DNA of 64,000 nt from Capnocytophaga felis. GTDB lineage: Bacteria > Bacteroidota > Bacteroidia > Flavobacteriales > Flavobacteriaceae. Positions within the stretch are counted from its first letter, which is position 1; each line of letters starts with the position of its first letter. The stretch lies in NCBI RefSeq assembly GCF_009684755.1, contig NZ_BLBC01000005.1, positions 769,047 through 833,046 on the forward strand, read 5' to 3'. Under the pieces are notes generated by a model. It saw only the letters and a program-made list of their open reading frames with translations. It was not told the origin of the DNA and made no database searches. Of the stretch, positions 34,477 to 43,681 are shown piece after piece. Both the position numbers and the translations under genes were made by a program.

Positions 34477-35469
34477 TTAAAGGTCAAATCGTATGCCTAA
34501 TGAAACTATGTTTTGTTTTGGGGCATTGTTTTCAAATAATGGGTTCAAATCATATTTGAAGTATAGTGCATTGCCTTTGTAACCCAAATAAACACTTAAA
34601 CCGTATACAAAATCAGAGGTATTGAAATCGTACTTTTGTAAAACTCGGTCATCATTTCTTCGGAAGAAATTTTTTGTTTTTAAATGTGTGCCTATAAAAC
34701 CTCCAATACCTATGCGAAAGTTGCCTAATTCTTCGTAAAAAGTTCTCCTATTGCGTTCAAATCTTTTTCCCAAATCATATTCAAGATGCAAAGGGAATGT
34801 CAGATATACATTTTTAAATCGGTTTTTAGAAATTTCATTATCAGTAACCATTTTGGTAATTTCACTTTCTTTTTTAAAGTATTTTCCTGATGTTGGATAT
34901 AAGTTATTATAGATAACAGAGAAACCCGCTCTGGTAAATAACCTATAATTTTGAGCTTTTACAAGAGGGATTCTGTAATTAAATCCCCATTCAACGAAAT
35001 AGGAACGAAAATTTTTGATTTCACTATCGCCAAGACTTGAAAAATCCCCATTTTCAATTAAATTATTGAGCCCAAAAGCTACATTAAAACGAATAGAAGG
35101 GAAATTTGATACAAACTCCTGAAGTTTTGTGGAAGGAGGATCTAAAAGAATTTCACCTCTTACCAGCCCTCTTGTTAAGTTAAGAAGTTTTTCATCTTCT
35201 TTGCTTACCAATTCTTCGATGCGTTTGGCTCGAAATTCGGCTCGTTCCAATTTTTTAGTTTCCCATTCGGATTTTGTTAATTTTCCGTTGTTGTAAAGCG
35301 AATCCAATTTTTGTACTTCTATTTTTAGTGAATCTTTCTGAGTTCTTGAAATAAAATTTATTTTTTCGCCTATTTTTCTTGATTTTTCGGAAAAAACTTC
35401 CTTTTTTTCTTGTGCGGTTGCTTTAAAAGTGACCAAAAGTGCTGCTAAACATAAAAATTTAATATTCAT
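34477..35469 (-). CDS. Outer-membrane beta-barrel-like protein in a sigma-factor operon
   Basis: About 330 residues from the ATG at 35469 (MNIKFLC). The signal peptide ends ATAQ. A charged helical part (25-95) precedes alternating strands (RFNVAFGLNNLI, YFVEWGFNYRIPL, YRLFTRAGFSVIYNN, VYLTFPLHLEYDL, FRIGIGGFIGTHL, FVYGLSVYLGYKG) ending in the aromatic-terminal strand IVSLGIRFDL, typical of an outer-membrane barrel. It is the third gene after a sigma factor and a one-helix anti-sigma-like protein, so it may sense or respond to envelope state. Confidence 0.72.
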   Translation of the reverse strand: MNIKFLCLAALLVTFKATAQEKKEVFSEKSRKIGEKINFISRTQKDSLKIEVQKLDSLYNNGKLTKSEWETKKLERAEFRAKRIEELVSKEDEKLLNLTRGLVRGEILLDPPSTKLQEFVSNFPSIRFNVAFGLNNLIENGDFSSLGDSEIKNFRSYFVEWGFNYRIPLVKAQNYRLFTRAGFSVIYNNLYPTSGKYFKKESEITKMVTDNEISKNRFKNVYLTFPLHLEYDLGKRFERNRRTFYEELGNFRIGIGGFIGTHLKTKNFFRRNDDRVLQKYDFNTSDFVYGLSVYLGYKGNALYFKYDLNPLFENNAPKQNIVSLGIRFDL

Positions 35470-35476
35470 AATGTTA

Positions 35477-36199
35477 TTATTTAGATTGTTCGTATGCAAT
35501 TCGTTCTTTAAAATCTTCGTATTTTTCTAAAATGGTTTTTAGTAAGTTGGTTCTGTGAATGTTATTCGTTTCTTTTTCAATTTGTGAAAGAAGCAATTGA
35601 GCATCTACCTCCAATTTTATTCGGTTTGGATTTGGTGATTGTATTTCTTTTTCCAATGTAATTTTCTCAATATCAGTGTTTTCTACCAAAGCTAAAAGTT
35701 CTCTTGCGGAAATGTATTTATTCTTTGTAGTTTTTGTTTCTTTTTCAAGGATTTTTAAAATATCCGTTTGATTTTCAATTTCTTCAATTTTTTCCTCAGA
35801 TGAAATTACAGAAATCTCTTTTTCCTCAATTTCAGGTAATTTAATTACTTCTTTTTGGTTTATTTTTTCTTTTCTGATAGATGTAACAGATTCTTTTTCA
35901 GTAGGTTTTGTAAATATTTCCTTTTCAGAAATAATTTCTTTTTTTACTTTTTCAGCAGGAAGATTTACAATTTCTTCATTTTCAATTATTTCTGAAGAAT
36001 TTTTAAATAGAAGTAATCCGCTGATAGCTAATATTATAACTGTGCTTGCTGCTGCCCAAATCCATTTCAAATTTCTTTGTTTTGTAATGGTTTTCTCATT
36101 TTTTGGTAATAGAGCTTCCAATCTTTCCCAAGCATCGGTCGAAGGCTCTATGCTGTGGTTACTTAATTTATCTTGAAATTGTTTTTCTAAGTTTTTCAT
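35477..36199 (-). CDS. Putative anti-sigma factor, single-pass membrane protein
   Basis: A 240-residue protein. The N-terminal 40 residues are soluble (MKNLEKQFQDKLSNHSIEPSTDAWERLEALLP), a pattern common at the start of Bacteroidota anti-sigma factors. One helix follows (about 45-65, WIWAAASTVIILAISGLLLF). The periplasmic part is long, Glu/Lys-rich and probably coiled. It starts 2 bp after the sigma-factor stop, so the pair is translated together. The usual model is that the cytoplasmic end holds the sigma factor at the membrane. No zinc-binding motif is present. Confidence 0.72.
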   Translation of the reverse strand: MKNLEKQFQDKLSNHSIEPSTDAWERLEALLPKNEKTITKQRNLKWIWAAASTVIILAISGLLLFKNSSEIIENEEIVNLPAEKVKKEIISEKEIFTKPTEKESVTSIRKEKINQKEVIKLPEIEEKEISVISSEEKIEEIENQTDILKILEKETKTTKNKYISARELLALVENTDIEKITLEKEIQSPNPNRIKLEVDAQLLLSQIEKETNNIHRTNLLKTILEKYEDFKERIAYEQSK

Positions 36200-36201
36200 T
36201 T

Positions 36202-36747
36202 TTAATTATTTAAAAGAGTTATTTGTTTTTTTAAAAGTTTTCTGGCGTGTGATAATTGTGATTTTGACGTTCCTTCCGAAATTCCAAGCATTTGAGCAAT
36301 TTCCGAATGTTTGTAACCTTCAATGACATACAAGTTAAAGACAACACGATAACCATCAGGTAATGAATCGATTAATTTTTGGATTTCTTCTACTGAAAAT
36401 TGTTGATTAATTTCGTCGTGAATTTCTTCAGAGTAATATGTTTCTTCGGTGTAAAAAAGTTGTTTTTCTGAGCGAAGGAAAGAAATGCATTCGTTGGTAA
36501 TGATTCTTCGTATCCAACCTTCAAAACTTCCTTGAAAAGAAAAATTCTTCAAGTTCGAAAATATTTTTACAAATCCTGTAATCATCACATCTTCAGATAG
36601 ATGAATATCTTTGATATATCGCCGACAAACACCCAACATTTTCGGTGAGTATGTCGTAAAAATATGCTTTTGTGCCATTCGGTCGTTGTTTATCGCCTGC
36701 CGAATCAGTTCTTTTTCGTTGTTGTATAAATTTTTCTTTATATTCAC
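36202..36747 (-). CDS. ECF-type RNA polymerase sigma factor
   Basis: A 181-residue sigma-70 family protein with region 2 (QKHIFTTYSPKMLGVCRRYI...AEDVM-like SEDVMITGFVKIFSNLKNF...FEGWIRRIITNECIS) and region 4 (IDSLPDGYRVVFNLYVIEGYKHSEIAQMLGISEGTSKSQLSHARKLLKK). No region 1.1 or 3, as expected for ECF factors. It is followed at once by the anti-sigma-like gene and an outer-membrane gene, forming a cell-envelope regulator. The promoter lies in the 132-bp gap shared with rpiB. Confidence 0.92.
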   Translation of the reverse strand: MNIKKNLYNNEKELIRQAINNDRMAQKHIFTTYSPKMLGVCRRYIKDIHLSEDVMITGFVKIFSNLKNFSFQGSFEGWIRRIITNECISFLRSEKQLFYTEETYYSEEIHDEINQQFSVEEIQKLIDSLPDGYRVVFNLYVIEGYKHSEIAQMLGISEGTSKSQLSHARKLLKKQITLLNN

Positions 36748-36879
36748 ATTCGTTTTTTCTTTTTTAGTATAGATGCAAGAAACACAAAAAGAGTTGTATC
36801 ACAGCAAAAATAATTTTTTCGTTGGTATTTTATCTTTATGATTTTTTATATTTTTGCCATCAGAAAAACACAATCAGAG

Positions 36880-37311
36880 ATGAAAATAGCTATAGGAAAT
36901 GACCACGCAGGTCCTGCTTACAAAAAAGCCATTGTTGCGTATTTAGAAAGTCAAAATATTGAAGTTCTGAATTTTGGTACGGATACTTTTGACAGTGTCG
37001 ATTATCCCGATTTTGGGCATAAAGTAGCTGAGGCAGTCGCCTCAAAGAAAGCAGATTTAGGAATTGTAATCTGTGGAAGCGGTAACGGAATTGCCATAAC
37101 AGCGAACAAACATCAAGAGATTCGATGTGCTTTGTGTTGGACAAAAGAAATTGCAGCATTGGCACGCCAACATAACGATGCTAATGTGGTGAGTATTCCA
37201 GCACGTTTTACTGCCATTGAGCAAGCTGTTGAAATTGTGAAAACTTTCCTAAATACTAACTTTGAAGGAGGAAGACATACAGGAAGAGTAAATAAAATAA
37301 GTTGTATGTAA
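36880..37311 (+). CDS. rpiB: Ribose-5-phosphate isomerase B
   Basis: A 143-residue protein from the ATG at 36880 (MKIAIGNDHAG). It interconverts ribose-5-phosphate and ribulose-5-phosphate. Conserved parts are GNDHAG (6-11), the active-site cysteine C65 in ICGSGNG, and the phosphate-binding NVVSIPAR near 110. A longer in-frame ATG at 36838 (MIFYIFAIRK) overlaps the promoter -7 element (TATTTTTG, 36849-36856) and is unlikely. It diverges from the sigma-factor operon. Confidence 0.94.
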   Translation: MKIAIGNDHAGPAYKKAIVAYLESQNIEVLNFGTDTFDSVDYPDFGHKVAEAVASKKADLGIVICGSGNGIAITANKHQEIRCALCWTKEIAALARQHNDANVVSIPARFTAIEQAVEIVKTFLNTNFEGGRHTGRVNKISCM

Positions 37312-37321
37312 AATCATTTTT

Positions 37322-37456
37322 GGAAGTGATGCAAAAAGTATGGAGCCTTAAAAAAGAGGATATTTCTGTCAGGCTGAGCGAAGTCGAAGCCTTGCAATAA
37401 TAAGGCTTCGACTTCGCTCAGCCTGACAATCGAAACTATCATCATACTTTTTATAA
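37322..37456. repeat. Nested palindromic repeat, copy 1
   Basis: Outer inverted ends AAAAAGTATG/CATACTTTTT (37333-37342 with 37443-37452) enclose a perfect 27-bp inverted repeat (37367-37393 with 37402-37428) containing the core GGCTGAGCGAAGTCGAAGCC. Copy 2 lies at 38197-38284, so the two flank tcdA. Confidence 0.85.
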
Positions 37457-37480
37457 CACGACCTCATTTTCGAATTAAAG

Positions 37481-38218
37481 ATGACAAAAAACTGGTTGGA
37501 ACGTACTGAACTTCTCGTAAAATCAGAAGGAATTGAAAAACTCAAATCGGCAAACGTACTGATTGTGGGGCTTGGAGGTGTAGGCTCGTTTGCTGCGGAA
37601 TTCATCGCCCGAAGCGGAGTAGGGAAGATAACCATTGTTGATGGAGATGTATTTGATATTACGAATATTAACAGGCAACTTCCCGCCTTGCAAAGCACTG
37701 TTGGGAAGCCCAAATCCGAAGTGTTGGCTTCTCGCTTGAAAGATATCAATCCTGATTTAGAACTTACCATTCTGACGGAATTTCTTTCCCCCGAAAGGGC
37801 TTTTGAACTGGTTTCTCCTCAGTTTGATTATGTATTGGATTGCATTGACAGCATCACACCAAAACTCAATTTAATCATTGCTGCACGCCGAAAAAAAGTA
37901 AAACTCATCAGCAGTATGGGAGCCGGTGGTGTGTTAGATCCTTCCAAAGTGAAAGTGTCGGACATTAAAAACACACGTGACTGCCCGCTGGCAAGAAACA
38001 TTCGAAAACGACTTAAAAAAGAAGGAATTACCTCCGGATTTAAAGCCGTTTTTTCCACAGAAATTGCCCCGAAGGACACAATGCAACAAACCGACGGCAC
38101 CAATTACAAAAAATCCTTCTACGGAACTATCAGTTATATGCCTGCTGCTTTTGGGTTGCACGCTGCTGCCACGGTAATAAACTATTTAATAAATAAGGAA
38201 GTGATGCAAAAAGTATGA
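37481..38218 (+). CDS. tcdA: tRNA threonylcarbamoyladenosine dehydratase
   Basis: A 245-residue ThiF/E1-like enzyme. The nucleotide-binding loop GLGGVGSFAAEFIARSGVG (about 30-48), DGDVFDITNINRQ (54-66) and the Asp in DCIDS are present, with a later cysteine in NTRDCPLARN. TcdA (CsdL) uses ATP to turn t6A at position 37 of tRNAs into its cyclic form. The last seven codons (KEVMQKV) and the stop come from repeat copy 2 (38197 on), so the true end of the protein has probably been replaced. The catalytic core is intact. Confidence 0.9.
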   Translation: MTKNWLERTELLVKSEGIEKLKSANVLIVGLGGVGSFAAEFIARSGVGKITIVDGDVFDITNINRQLPALQSTVGKPKSEVLASRLKDINPDLELTILTEFLSPERAFELVSPQFDYVLDCIDSITPKLNLIIAARRKKVKLISSMGAGGVLDPSKVKVSDIKNTRDCPLARNIRKRLKKEGITSGFKAVFSTEIAPKDTMQQTDGTNYKKSFYGTISYMPAAFGLHAAATVINYLINKEVMQKV

Positions 38219-38284
38219 CACCTTAAAAGTCAGGCTGAGCGAAGTCGAAGCCTGACAATCGAAACTATCATCATACTTTTTATA
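38197..38284. repeat. Nested palindromic repeat, copy 2
   Basis: Shares GGAAGTGATGCAAAAAGTATG at the left and CAATCGAAACTATCATCATAC at the right with copy 1, but with only one arm of the inner palindrome (38229-38256). It overlaps the 3' end of tcdA. Confidence 0.85.
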
Positions 38285-38369
38285 GCACAATCAATAATAA
38301 GAAATTGGAAATAGCCGATTGATTTCTTGAAGAAATTAATTTTTATAAATTATATAATCTTCTTTTAAA

Positions 38370-38696
38370 ATGAATATAAAAAATGCTCAATTAGAGGTAG
38401 ATAACTGGATTAAGGAACACGGAGTTAGGTATTTTAACGAACTGACCAATATGGCACAACTTACCGAGGAGGTAGGGGAGGTAGCACGTATCATCGCCCG
38501 TAGATATGGCGAACAATCTGAAAAAGAAAGCGATAAAAACAAAGATTTAGGCGAAGAACTTGCCGACGTGGTTTTTGTGGTGCTTTGTCTTGCCAACCAA
38601 ACCGGAATTGACCTACAAGCCGCTTTTGACCGAAAAATGGACAAAAAAACCCAGCGTGACCACAACCGTCATCATAACAATGAAAAACTGAAATAA
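38370..38696 (+). CDS. MazG-like nucleotide pyrophosphohydrolase
   Basis: A 108-residue all-helical protein. The metal-binding pattern is seen in LTEEVGEVARIIARR (E-E-x-x-E) and LGEELADVVFVVLCLANQTGIDL (E-E-x-x-D). Members remove pyrophosphate from (d)NTPs and so keep odd nucleotides out of DNA, or act on ppGpp. It is the short single-domain form. The tail DHNRHHNNEK is histidine-rich. A weak hairpin with a T run follows at about 38699-38731. Confidence 0.88.
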   Translation: MNIKNAQLEVDNWIKEHGVRYFNELTNMAQLTEEVGEVARIIARRYGEQSEKESDKNKDLGEELADVVFVVLCLANQTGIDLQAAFDRKMDKKTQRDHNRHHNNEKLK

Positions 38697-38880
38697 TAGA
38701 GGCTGTCTAAGAAATCGGGCAGCTTTTTTGTTTTTCTTTTTTTGTGTATCTGTATCAAGAAAAGATAGGAGAATATTCACGCAGAAGTGTTTTGCAAATG
38801 AATCAAGTCAAAAGGGAGTTAAATTTCTGATTTGATAAAAAATATCCTTTTTGAAATTTCATAATACAAAAATAAATCCG

Positions 38881-38888
38881 TAACTTTG
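38881..38888 (+). promoter_or_regulatory. -7 element for pgk
   Basis: TAACTTTG matches TAnnTTTG and lies 43 bp before the pgk ATG. The -33 box is not at the usual distance. Confidence 0.5.
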
Positions 38889-38931
38889 AAGCTCGAAAAA
38901 AAGTAAAATAATTTAATTCATTAATATCAAG

Positions 38932-40122
38932 ATGAAAACCATTGACAATTTTAATTTCAAGGACAAAAAGGCACTTATCCGTGTGGATTTCAATGTGCCG
39001 TTAGATGAAAACTTTAAAGTAACTGACAACACACGTATCGAAGCAGCCAAACCTACTATCGAAAAAATACTGAAAGACGGTGGTAGCGTAGTATTGATGA
39101 GCCACTTGGGTCGCCCCAAAGGAGAAAAAAATCAGAAATATTCACTTAAACATATTGTTGATGAAGTTTCAAAAGTATTGGGCAAACCCGTTATCTTTGT
39201 TGAGGATTGTGTAGGCGAAACTGCCGAAAAAGCTGTGGCAGCTGCACCAAGCGGAAGCGTAATTCTGTTGGAAAATCTTCGTTTTTATGCAGAAGAAGAA
39301 AAAGGCAATGAAGAATTCTCATCAAAATTAGCCAAATTGGGCGATATTTACGTAAATGATGCCTTCGGAACGGCTCACCGTGCTCACGCTTCTACAACTA
39401 TCGTGGCAAAATTCTTCCCTAACAACAAATGTTTCGGATATTTACTTGCCAAAGAGATTGAAAGCATCGATAAAGTGATGAAATCAGGTGAAAAACCCGT
39501 TACTGCTATTTTGGGAGGCTCAAAAGTATCTTCCAAAATTACCATTATCGAAAATATTCTCGATAAAGTGAATCACTTAATCATCGGTGGAGGAATGGCT
39601 TATACCTTCGTGAAAGCACAAGGAGGCAAAGTAGGAGACTCTATCTGCGAGGAGGATAAATTACAACTTGCTTTGGATATTTTAGCCAAAGCCAAAAGTA
39701 AAGGCGTTGAGGTTCATTTGCCGGTTGACGTAGTTGCTGCCGATGATTTCAGTAATGATGCCAAAACACAAGTGGTTGATATTACCAACATACCTGACGG
39801 ATGGCAAGGGCTTGATGCAGGACCAAAAAGTTTGGCTAAACTCAAAGAGGTTATCCTTAAATCGAAAACCATTTTGTGGAACGGACCTGTGGGCGTGTTT
39901 GAAATGCCAACTTTTGCCAAAGGAACCATCGAAGTGGGGAATTTCATTGCCGAAGCTACCAAAAACGGAGCTTTCTCACTCGTAGGAGGAGGAGATTCTG
40001 TGGCTGCCGTGAAACAATTCGGTTTTGAAAACAAAGTAAGTTATGTTTCTACAGGTGGTGGAGCGATGCTTGAGAGCCTTGAAGGTAGAGTTCTGCCGGG
40101 AATTCAGGCAATTTATGAATAA
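38932..40122 (+). CDS. pgk: Phosphoglycerate kinase
   Basis: A 396-residue glycolytic enzyme, full length. The N-terminal RVDFNVPL motif, [22 protein letters not shown], and the C-terminal nucleotide site [13 protein letters not shown] with [20 protein letters not shown] are all intact. It transfers phosphate between 1,3-bisphosphoglycerate and ADP. A single gene with its own -7 element and a strong terminator. Confidence 0.97.
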   Translation: MKTIDNFNFKDKKALIRVDFNVPLDENFKVTDNTRIEAAKPTIEKILKDGGSVVLMSHLGRPKGEKNQKYSLKHIVDEVSKVLGKPVIFVEDCVGETAEKAVAAAPSGSVILLENLRFYAEEEKGNEEFSSKLAKLGDIYVNDAFGTAHRAHASTTIVAKFFPNNKCFGYLLAKEIESIDKVMKSGEKPVTAILGGSKVSSKITIIENILDKVNHLIIGGGMAYTFVKAQGGKVGDSICEEDKLQLALDILAKAKSKGVEVHLPVDVVAADDFSNDAKTQVVDITNIPDGWQGLDAGPKSLAKLKEVILKSKTILWNGPVGVFEMPTFAKGTIEVGNFIAEATKNGAFSLVGGGDSVAAVKQFGFENKVSYVSTGGGAMLESLEGRVLPGIQAIYE

Positions 40123-40151
40123 GAAAAATTTTCATAATATATAGTTTAATG

Positions 40152-40190
40152 AAAAAGATGTTATCCGTACTTTGGGTAACATCTTTTTGC
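40152..40190 (+). terminator. Terminator after pgk
   Basis: A perfect 15-bp stem (40152-40166 with 40174-40188) and 7-base loop with T run. Confidence 0.85.
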
Positions 40191-40235
40191 TTTGAATTGC
40201 ATTCAAGGTTTACTGAATTTTCACTGATTTTCAGT

Positions 40236-40379
40236 TTATTTGTTCCCGCAATTACATTCTACTGAATTCCAGCCTTCAACGAATTTCTCAATAGCGTTAC
40301 CAGTTTCAACAATAGCGAAAATGGTAATTAAGACAATGAAAATAATTTTAAATACAGACCTTTTCCTCTTCTTTTCCAT
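40236..40379 (-). CDS. Possible 47-residue membrane protein
   Basis: An ATG at 40379 opens a 47-codon frame: MEKKRKRSVFKIIF, a hydrophobic helix (about 10-27), then a short acidic segment ending ECNCGNK. A basic start, one helix and a tail with a Cys-x-Cys are like real small inner-membrane proteins. A near-consensus -7 element (TATAATTG) lies about 30 bp upstream. No family is recognised and it could be chance. Confidence 0.42.
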   Translation of the reverse strand: MEKKRKRSVFKIIFIVLITIFAIVETGNAIEKFVEGWNSVECNCGNK

Positions 40380-40710
40380 AACATTCTGATTTGATTTCTT
40401 TGGCAATTATATAAATATTTTTCGATAAAAACAATGATTTGCTGTTTATATTTCTTGTTTCTGATAAATATGATAAGAATAATACATTATTGAAAAGTAA
40501 ATTATTTAACTGAAAAAATTTCAATCTAATTTTTTTACGATATATTTTGAATCAGAATGATATATTTTTAATTAAAAAGTTATCTGTGTTGTTTTTCTGA
40601 GATTTTGCTCTTGCAGACTTACCTTTTGCCGGAAAAACTATGATTAAAAGCATATTTTGTGCATTGAAAAATCTTTCATAACTTAGCTACCTCAAAAAAG
40701 AGTTTTATCA

Positions 40711-41712
40711 ATGGAAAAAGAGTTAAAAGTTTCGGTCATCGGGGGAGGAAGTTGGGCAACGGCATTGACCAAGATATTAACTACCAACCTTTCGCAGGTA
40801 TGTTGGTATATGCGTAATAGTTCGGCGATTGAACATATCAAAAAAACAAATCATAATCCCAATTATATAACCGATGTTGAGTTTGATATAAACAAATTAA
40901 AACTAACCGATGACATCAATGAGGCTGTTGCTTATGGCGATTACTTGGTTTTTGCCATTCCGTCGGCATTTTTAAGTTCGGAGTTTGAAAAATTAAACCT
41001 TCCGCTTTCAAATAAAAATATTTTCTCTGCCATTAAAGGTATTGAACCCAAAAGCGGACTGATTGTCGGCGAATATTTCCATAAAATATATCAAGTACCT
41101 TATGATAACATCGGAGTGATTGCCGGTCCGTGCCACGCAGAAGAGGTTGCCCTCGAAAGGTTATCCTATCTGACCATAGCGTGTTTCAATCAGGAGAAAG
41201 CAAATCTCTTTGCAAAGGCAATGAGAACTTATTTTGTTAAAACGAAACTATCAGATGATGTTATCGGGATTGAATATGCCGCAATGTTAAAGAATATTTA
41301 CGCCATTGCAGCTGGAATTGCTCACGGATTGGGATATGGTGATAATTTTCAAAGCGTATTGATGAGTAATGCAATACGTGAAATGCGTAGATACATTAAA
41401 AGAATCTATAAAATTAAACGAAACATTAATAATTCAGCCTATTTAGGGGATTTATTGGTTACGGGTTACTCTCTTTTTAGTAGAAACAGGACGTTTGGAA
41501 ATATGATTGGCAAGGGATATACCGTAAAGAGTGCGATTATGGAGATGAATATGGTTGCTGAAGGATACTACGCCGTAAAAAGTGCCTATGAAATCAATAA
41601 TAAACATACGAGAAAGAGTCGGACTCCCATTTTAGATGCCGTATATCAGATTTTGTATGAAAATAAAAAGGCAAAACAGGTATTTTCAGAGCTTGTAAAT
41701 GAGTTGAATTAA
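40711..41712 (+). CDS. gpsA: NAD(P)H-dependent glycerol-3-phosphate dehydrogenase
   Basis: A 333-residue enzyme making sn-glycerol-3-phosphate for phospholipids from dihydroxyacetone phosphate. The N-terminal nucleotide fold has GGGSWATALTKIL; IGVIAGPCHAEEV and the catalytic lysine region YAAMLKNIYAIAAGIAHGLGYGDN are intact. Length is normal for the family. Followed by a long repeat array. Confidence 0.95.
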   Translation: MEKELKVSVIGGGSWATALTKILTTNLSQVCWYMRNSSAIEHIKKTNHNPNYITDVEFDINKLKLTDDINEAVAYGDYLVFAIPSAFLSSEFEKLNLPLSNKNIFSAIKGIEPKSGLIVGEYFHKIYQVPYDNIGVIAGPCHAEEVALERLSYLTIACFNQEKANLFAKAMRTYFVKTKLSDDVIGIEYAAMLKNIYAIAAGIAHGLGYGDNFQSVLMSNAIREMRRYIKRIYKIKRNINNSAYLGDLLVTGYSLFSRNRTFGNMIGKGYTVKSAIMEMNMVAEGYYAVKSAYEINNKHTRKSRTPILDAVYQILYENKKAKQVFSELVNELN

Positions 41713-42809
41713 TGTTTGAAGTTATTTGTAATGTATTTTTCTTAAAAGGAAATTTGAATTAAGTTTTTTATTTTTGTTTAATTCAGTTTGTCAGGCTGAG
41801 CGAAGTCGAATCTCTTTTTTTATCTAATCTTTGACTCCTTTTAGGTTGACGTAGTATTAATTTGTTCAATCTTCGACTCTGCTCAGATTGACAGGGTGTT
41901 GATTTATCTAAAAAGGGAATTTAAATAAATGTTCTTGTTTTTGTTTGATTTGGTTTGTCAGGCTGAGCGAAGTCGAAGCCTTTTTTTTATCTAATCTTTG
42001 ACTCCTTTCAGATTGACGTAGTATTAATTTGTTCAATCTTCGACTCCTTTCAGATTGACAGGGTGTTAATTTGCCTAAAAAGGAAATTCAAATAAATGTT
42101 CTTGTTTTTGTTTGATTCGATTTGTCAGGATGAGCGAAGTCGAAGCTTATATATTGTTTAATCTTTGACTCCTTTCAGATTGATGTAGTATTAATTTGTT
42201 TAATCTTCGACTTCGCTCAGATTGACATAATATTGATTTATCTAAAAAGGGAATTTAAATAAATGTTCTTGTTTTTGTTTGATATAGTTTGTCAGGCTGA
42301 GCGAAGTCGAAGTCTATATATTGTTTAATCTTCGACTCCGCTCAGATTGACAGGGTGTTGATTTTCCTAAAAAGGAAATTTAAATAAGTGTTCTTATTTT
42401 TGTTTGATGAGGTTTGTCAGGCTGAGCGAAGTCGAAGCCCTTTTTTTATCTAATCTTTGACTCCTTTCAGGTTGACGTAGTATTAATTTGTTTAATCTTC
42501 GACTCCGCTCAGATTGACAGGGTGTTGATTTGCCTAAAAAGGAAATTCAAATAAATGTTCTTGTTTTTGTTTGATTGTGTTTGTCAGGCTGAGCGAAGTC
42601 GAAGCCTATATATTGTTTAATCTTCGACTCCACTCAGATTGACAGGGTATTAATTTGCCTAAAAAGGGAATTCGTTTTATGCTTTATAATATCAAAACAA
42701 TAAAAACAAATCTCCTTTTGATGATATGTAAAATATTTTATAATAAAAAGGATATATTTTTTTAGAAAAATAAAAATAAATAGATATAGTAAAATTAAAT
42801 TTATAAGTT
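41713..42809. other. Intergenic region filled by a tandem repeat array
   Basis: About 1.1 kb between gpsA and the DUF6261 gene, of which about 0.9 kb is the array below. The last 120 bp are AT-rich and should hold the promoter of the next gene. Confidence 0.8.
41745..42670 (+). repeat. Tandem array, period 167 bp, built from REP-like units
   Basis: The motif TGTCAGGCTGAGCGAAGTCG recurs with its TCAGG (or TCAGGA) at 41791, 41958, 42125, 42292, 42417 and 42584. The steps are 167, 167, 167, 125 and 167. Each unit also carries inverted half-sites (CTTCGACTCCGCTCAGATTGACA or CTTTGACTCCTTTCAG...) and AAAAAGGAAATTYAAATAAATGTTCTTGTTTTTGTTTGAT. The short unit lacks one of two half-sites of about 42 bp. 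The core motif is the same as in the palindromes around tcdA. Confidence 0.9.
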
Positions 42810-43574
42810 ATGAGAAATAGTAATTTAATAGCCTTAGATATATCTAAGTTGTATAATGCTGAATTGGCTCAGTTAGTAACTCGGTTTTTAGATGATTTTT
42901 TAAAAAGCAACTTGGATTTAGAAAAAGATTCAGATTTTAAAAGATTATTGGAGTCATTACGGTCTCAATTACCTACATTTAATGCAGCATCTGACCAAAT
43001 TAGAGGAAGCAGTGAATCTTCTAAAATAAAAAAAGCTGATTATGATAGGGGAGTTGCATTCAAATCATTGAAAAGTGCCTTACAAGCCTATCAAAATACA
43101 AAAGAAGCAAATGAAAAAGATGCATATGAGGCACTTAATCTGATTATTTCGGAATATAAAGGCATAAGCAGAAATAGTTATGAAGTGCAGACAAATCGTT
43201 TGGCGAATTTGGTAGAACGTTTGCAGAGCAGTGCGTACAAAAATCACGTAAAGGAGCTTTTTATTGAGAAATTTGTAACGCGTTTGCTAAATGCAAATAC
43301 CCATTTTGACGAATTATTTGCAAGACGCTCTTTCGAGATTTCCCAACGCCAAAATTATGATACGAAAAGCCTCAGAAAGTCTATCTTAGAAGATTACAGA
43401 AAGTTAGTTAACTATGTTGCTGCCATTGCTGAGGTTCGTGAAGATAGTTTTTATAAAGATACATTAACGATTATTAATAATTCACGTAAATACTTTGCTG
43501 ATATAATCCTTTCAAGGCGAACAAAAAAGAAAGAAGCTAAAAAAGATGATAAAACAAAGGAAAATGAAACGTAA
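42810..43574 (+). CDS. DUF6261 family protein
   Basis: A 254-residue, mostly helical cytoplasmic protein (LYNAELAQLVTRFLDDFLKSN...DYDRGVAFKSLKSALQAYQNTKEANEKDAYEALNLIISEYKGISRNSYEVQTNRLANLVERL). The plan matches DUF6261 proteins, which are frequent in oral and gut Bacteroidota but have no known role. The last 20 residues are a very basic/acidic tail (RRTKKKEAKKDDKTKENET). It follows the tandem array directly. No signal peptide. Confidence 0.75.
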   Translation: MRNSNLIALDISKLYNAELAQLVTRFLDDFLKSNLDLEKDSDFKRLLESLRSQLPTFNAASDQIRGSSESSKIKKADYDRGVAFKSLKSALQAYQNTKEANEKDAYEALNLIISEYKGISRNSYEVQTNRLANLVERLQSSAYKNHVKELFIEKFVTRLLNANTHFDELFARRSFEISQRQNYDTKSLRKSILEDYRKLVNYVAAIAEVREDSFYKDTLTIINNSRKYFADIILSRRTKKKEAKKDDKTKENET

Positions 43575-43681
43575 ATTATCAAAATAAAATTCTTTATTAG
43601 GCATATACATTTTGTTTTATGTAAATCTTTATACAGAATATACCTTTTCAATATATGATAAACAATTAAATTAACCATATT

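Larger units (their letters stand above)
40123..40710. other. Intergenic region with pgk terminator and a possible small gene
   Basis: Holds the pgk terminator (40152-40190), a possible 47-codon gene on the minus strand (40236-40379) and about 330 bp of AT-rich DNA before gpsA with nothing I can identify. Confidence 0.5.

Noticed and set aside
41745..42670. CRISPR array
   Set aside because: Repeats are long (167 bp), lack unique spacers, and no cas genes are present.
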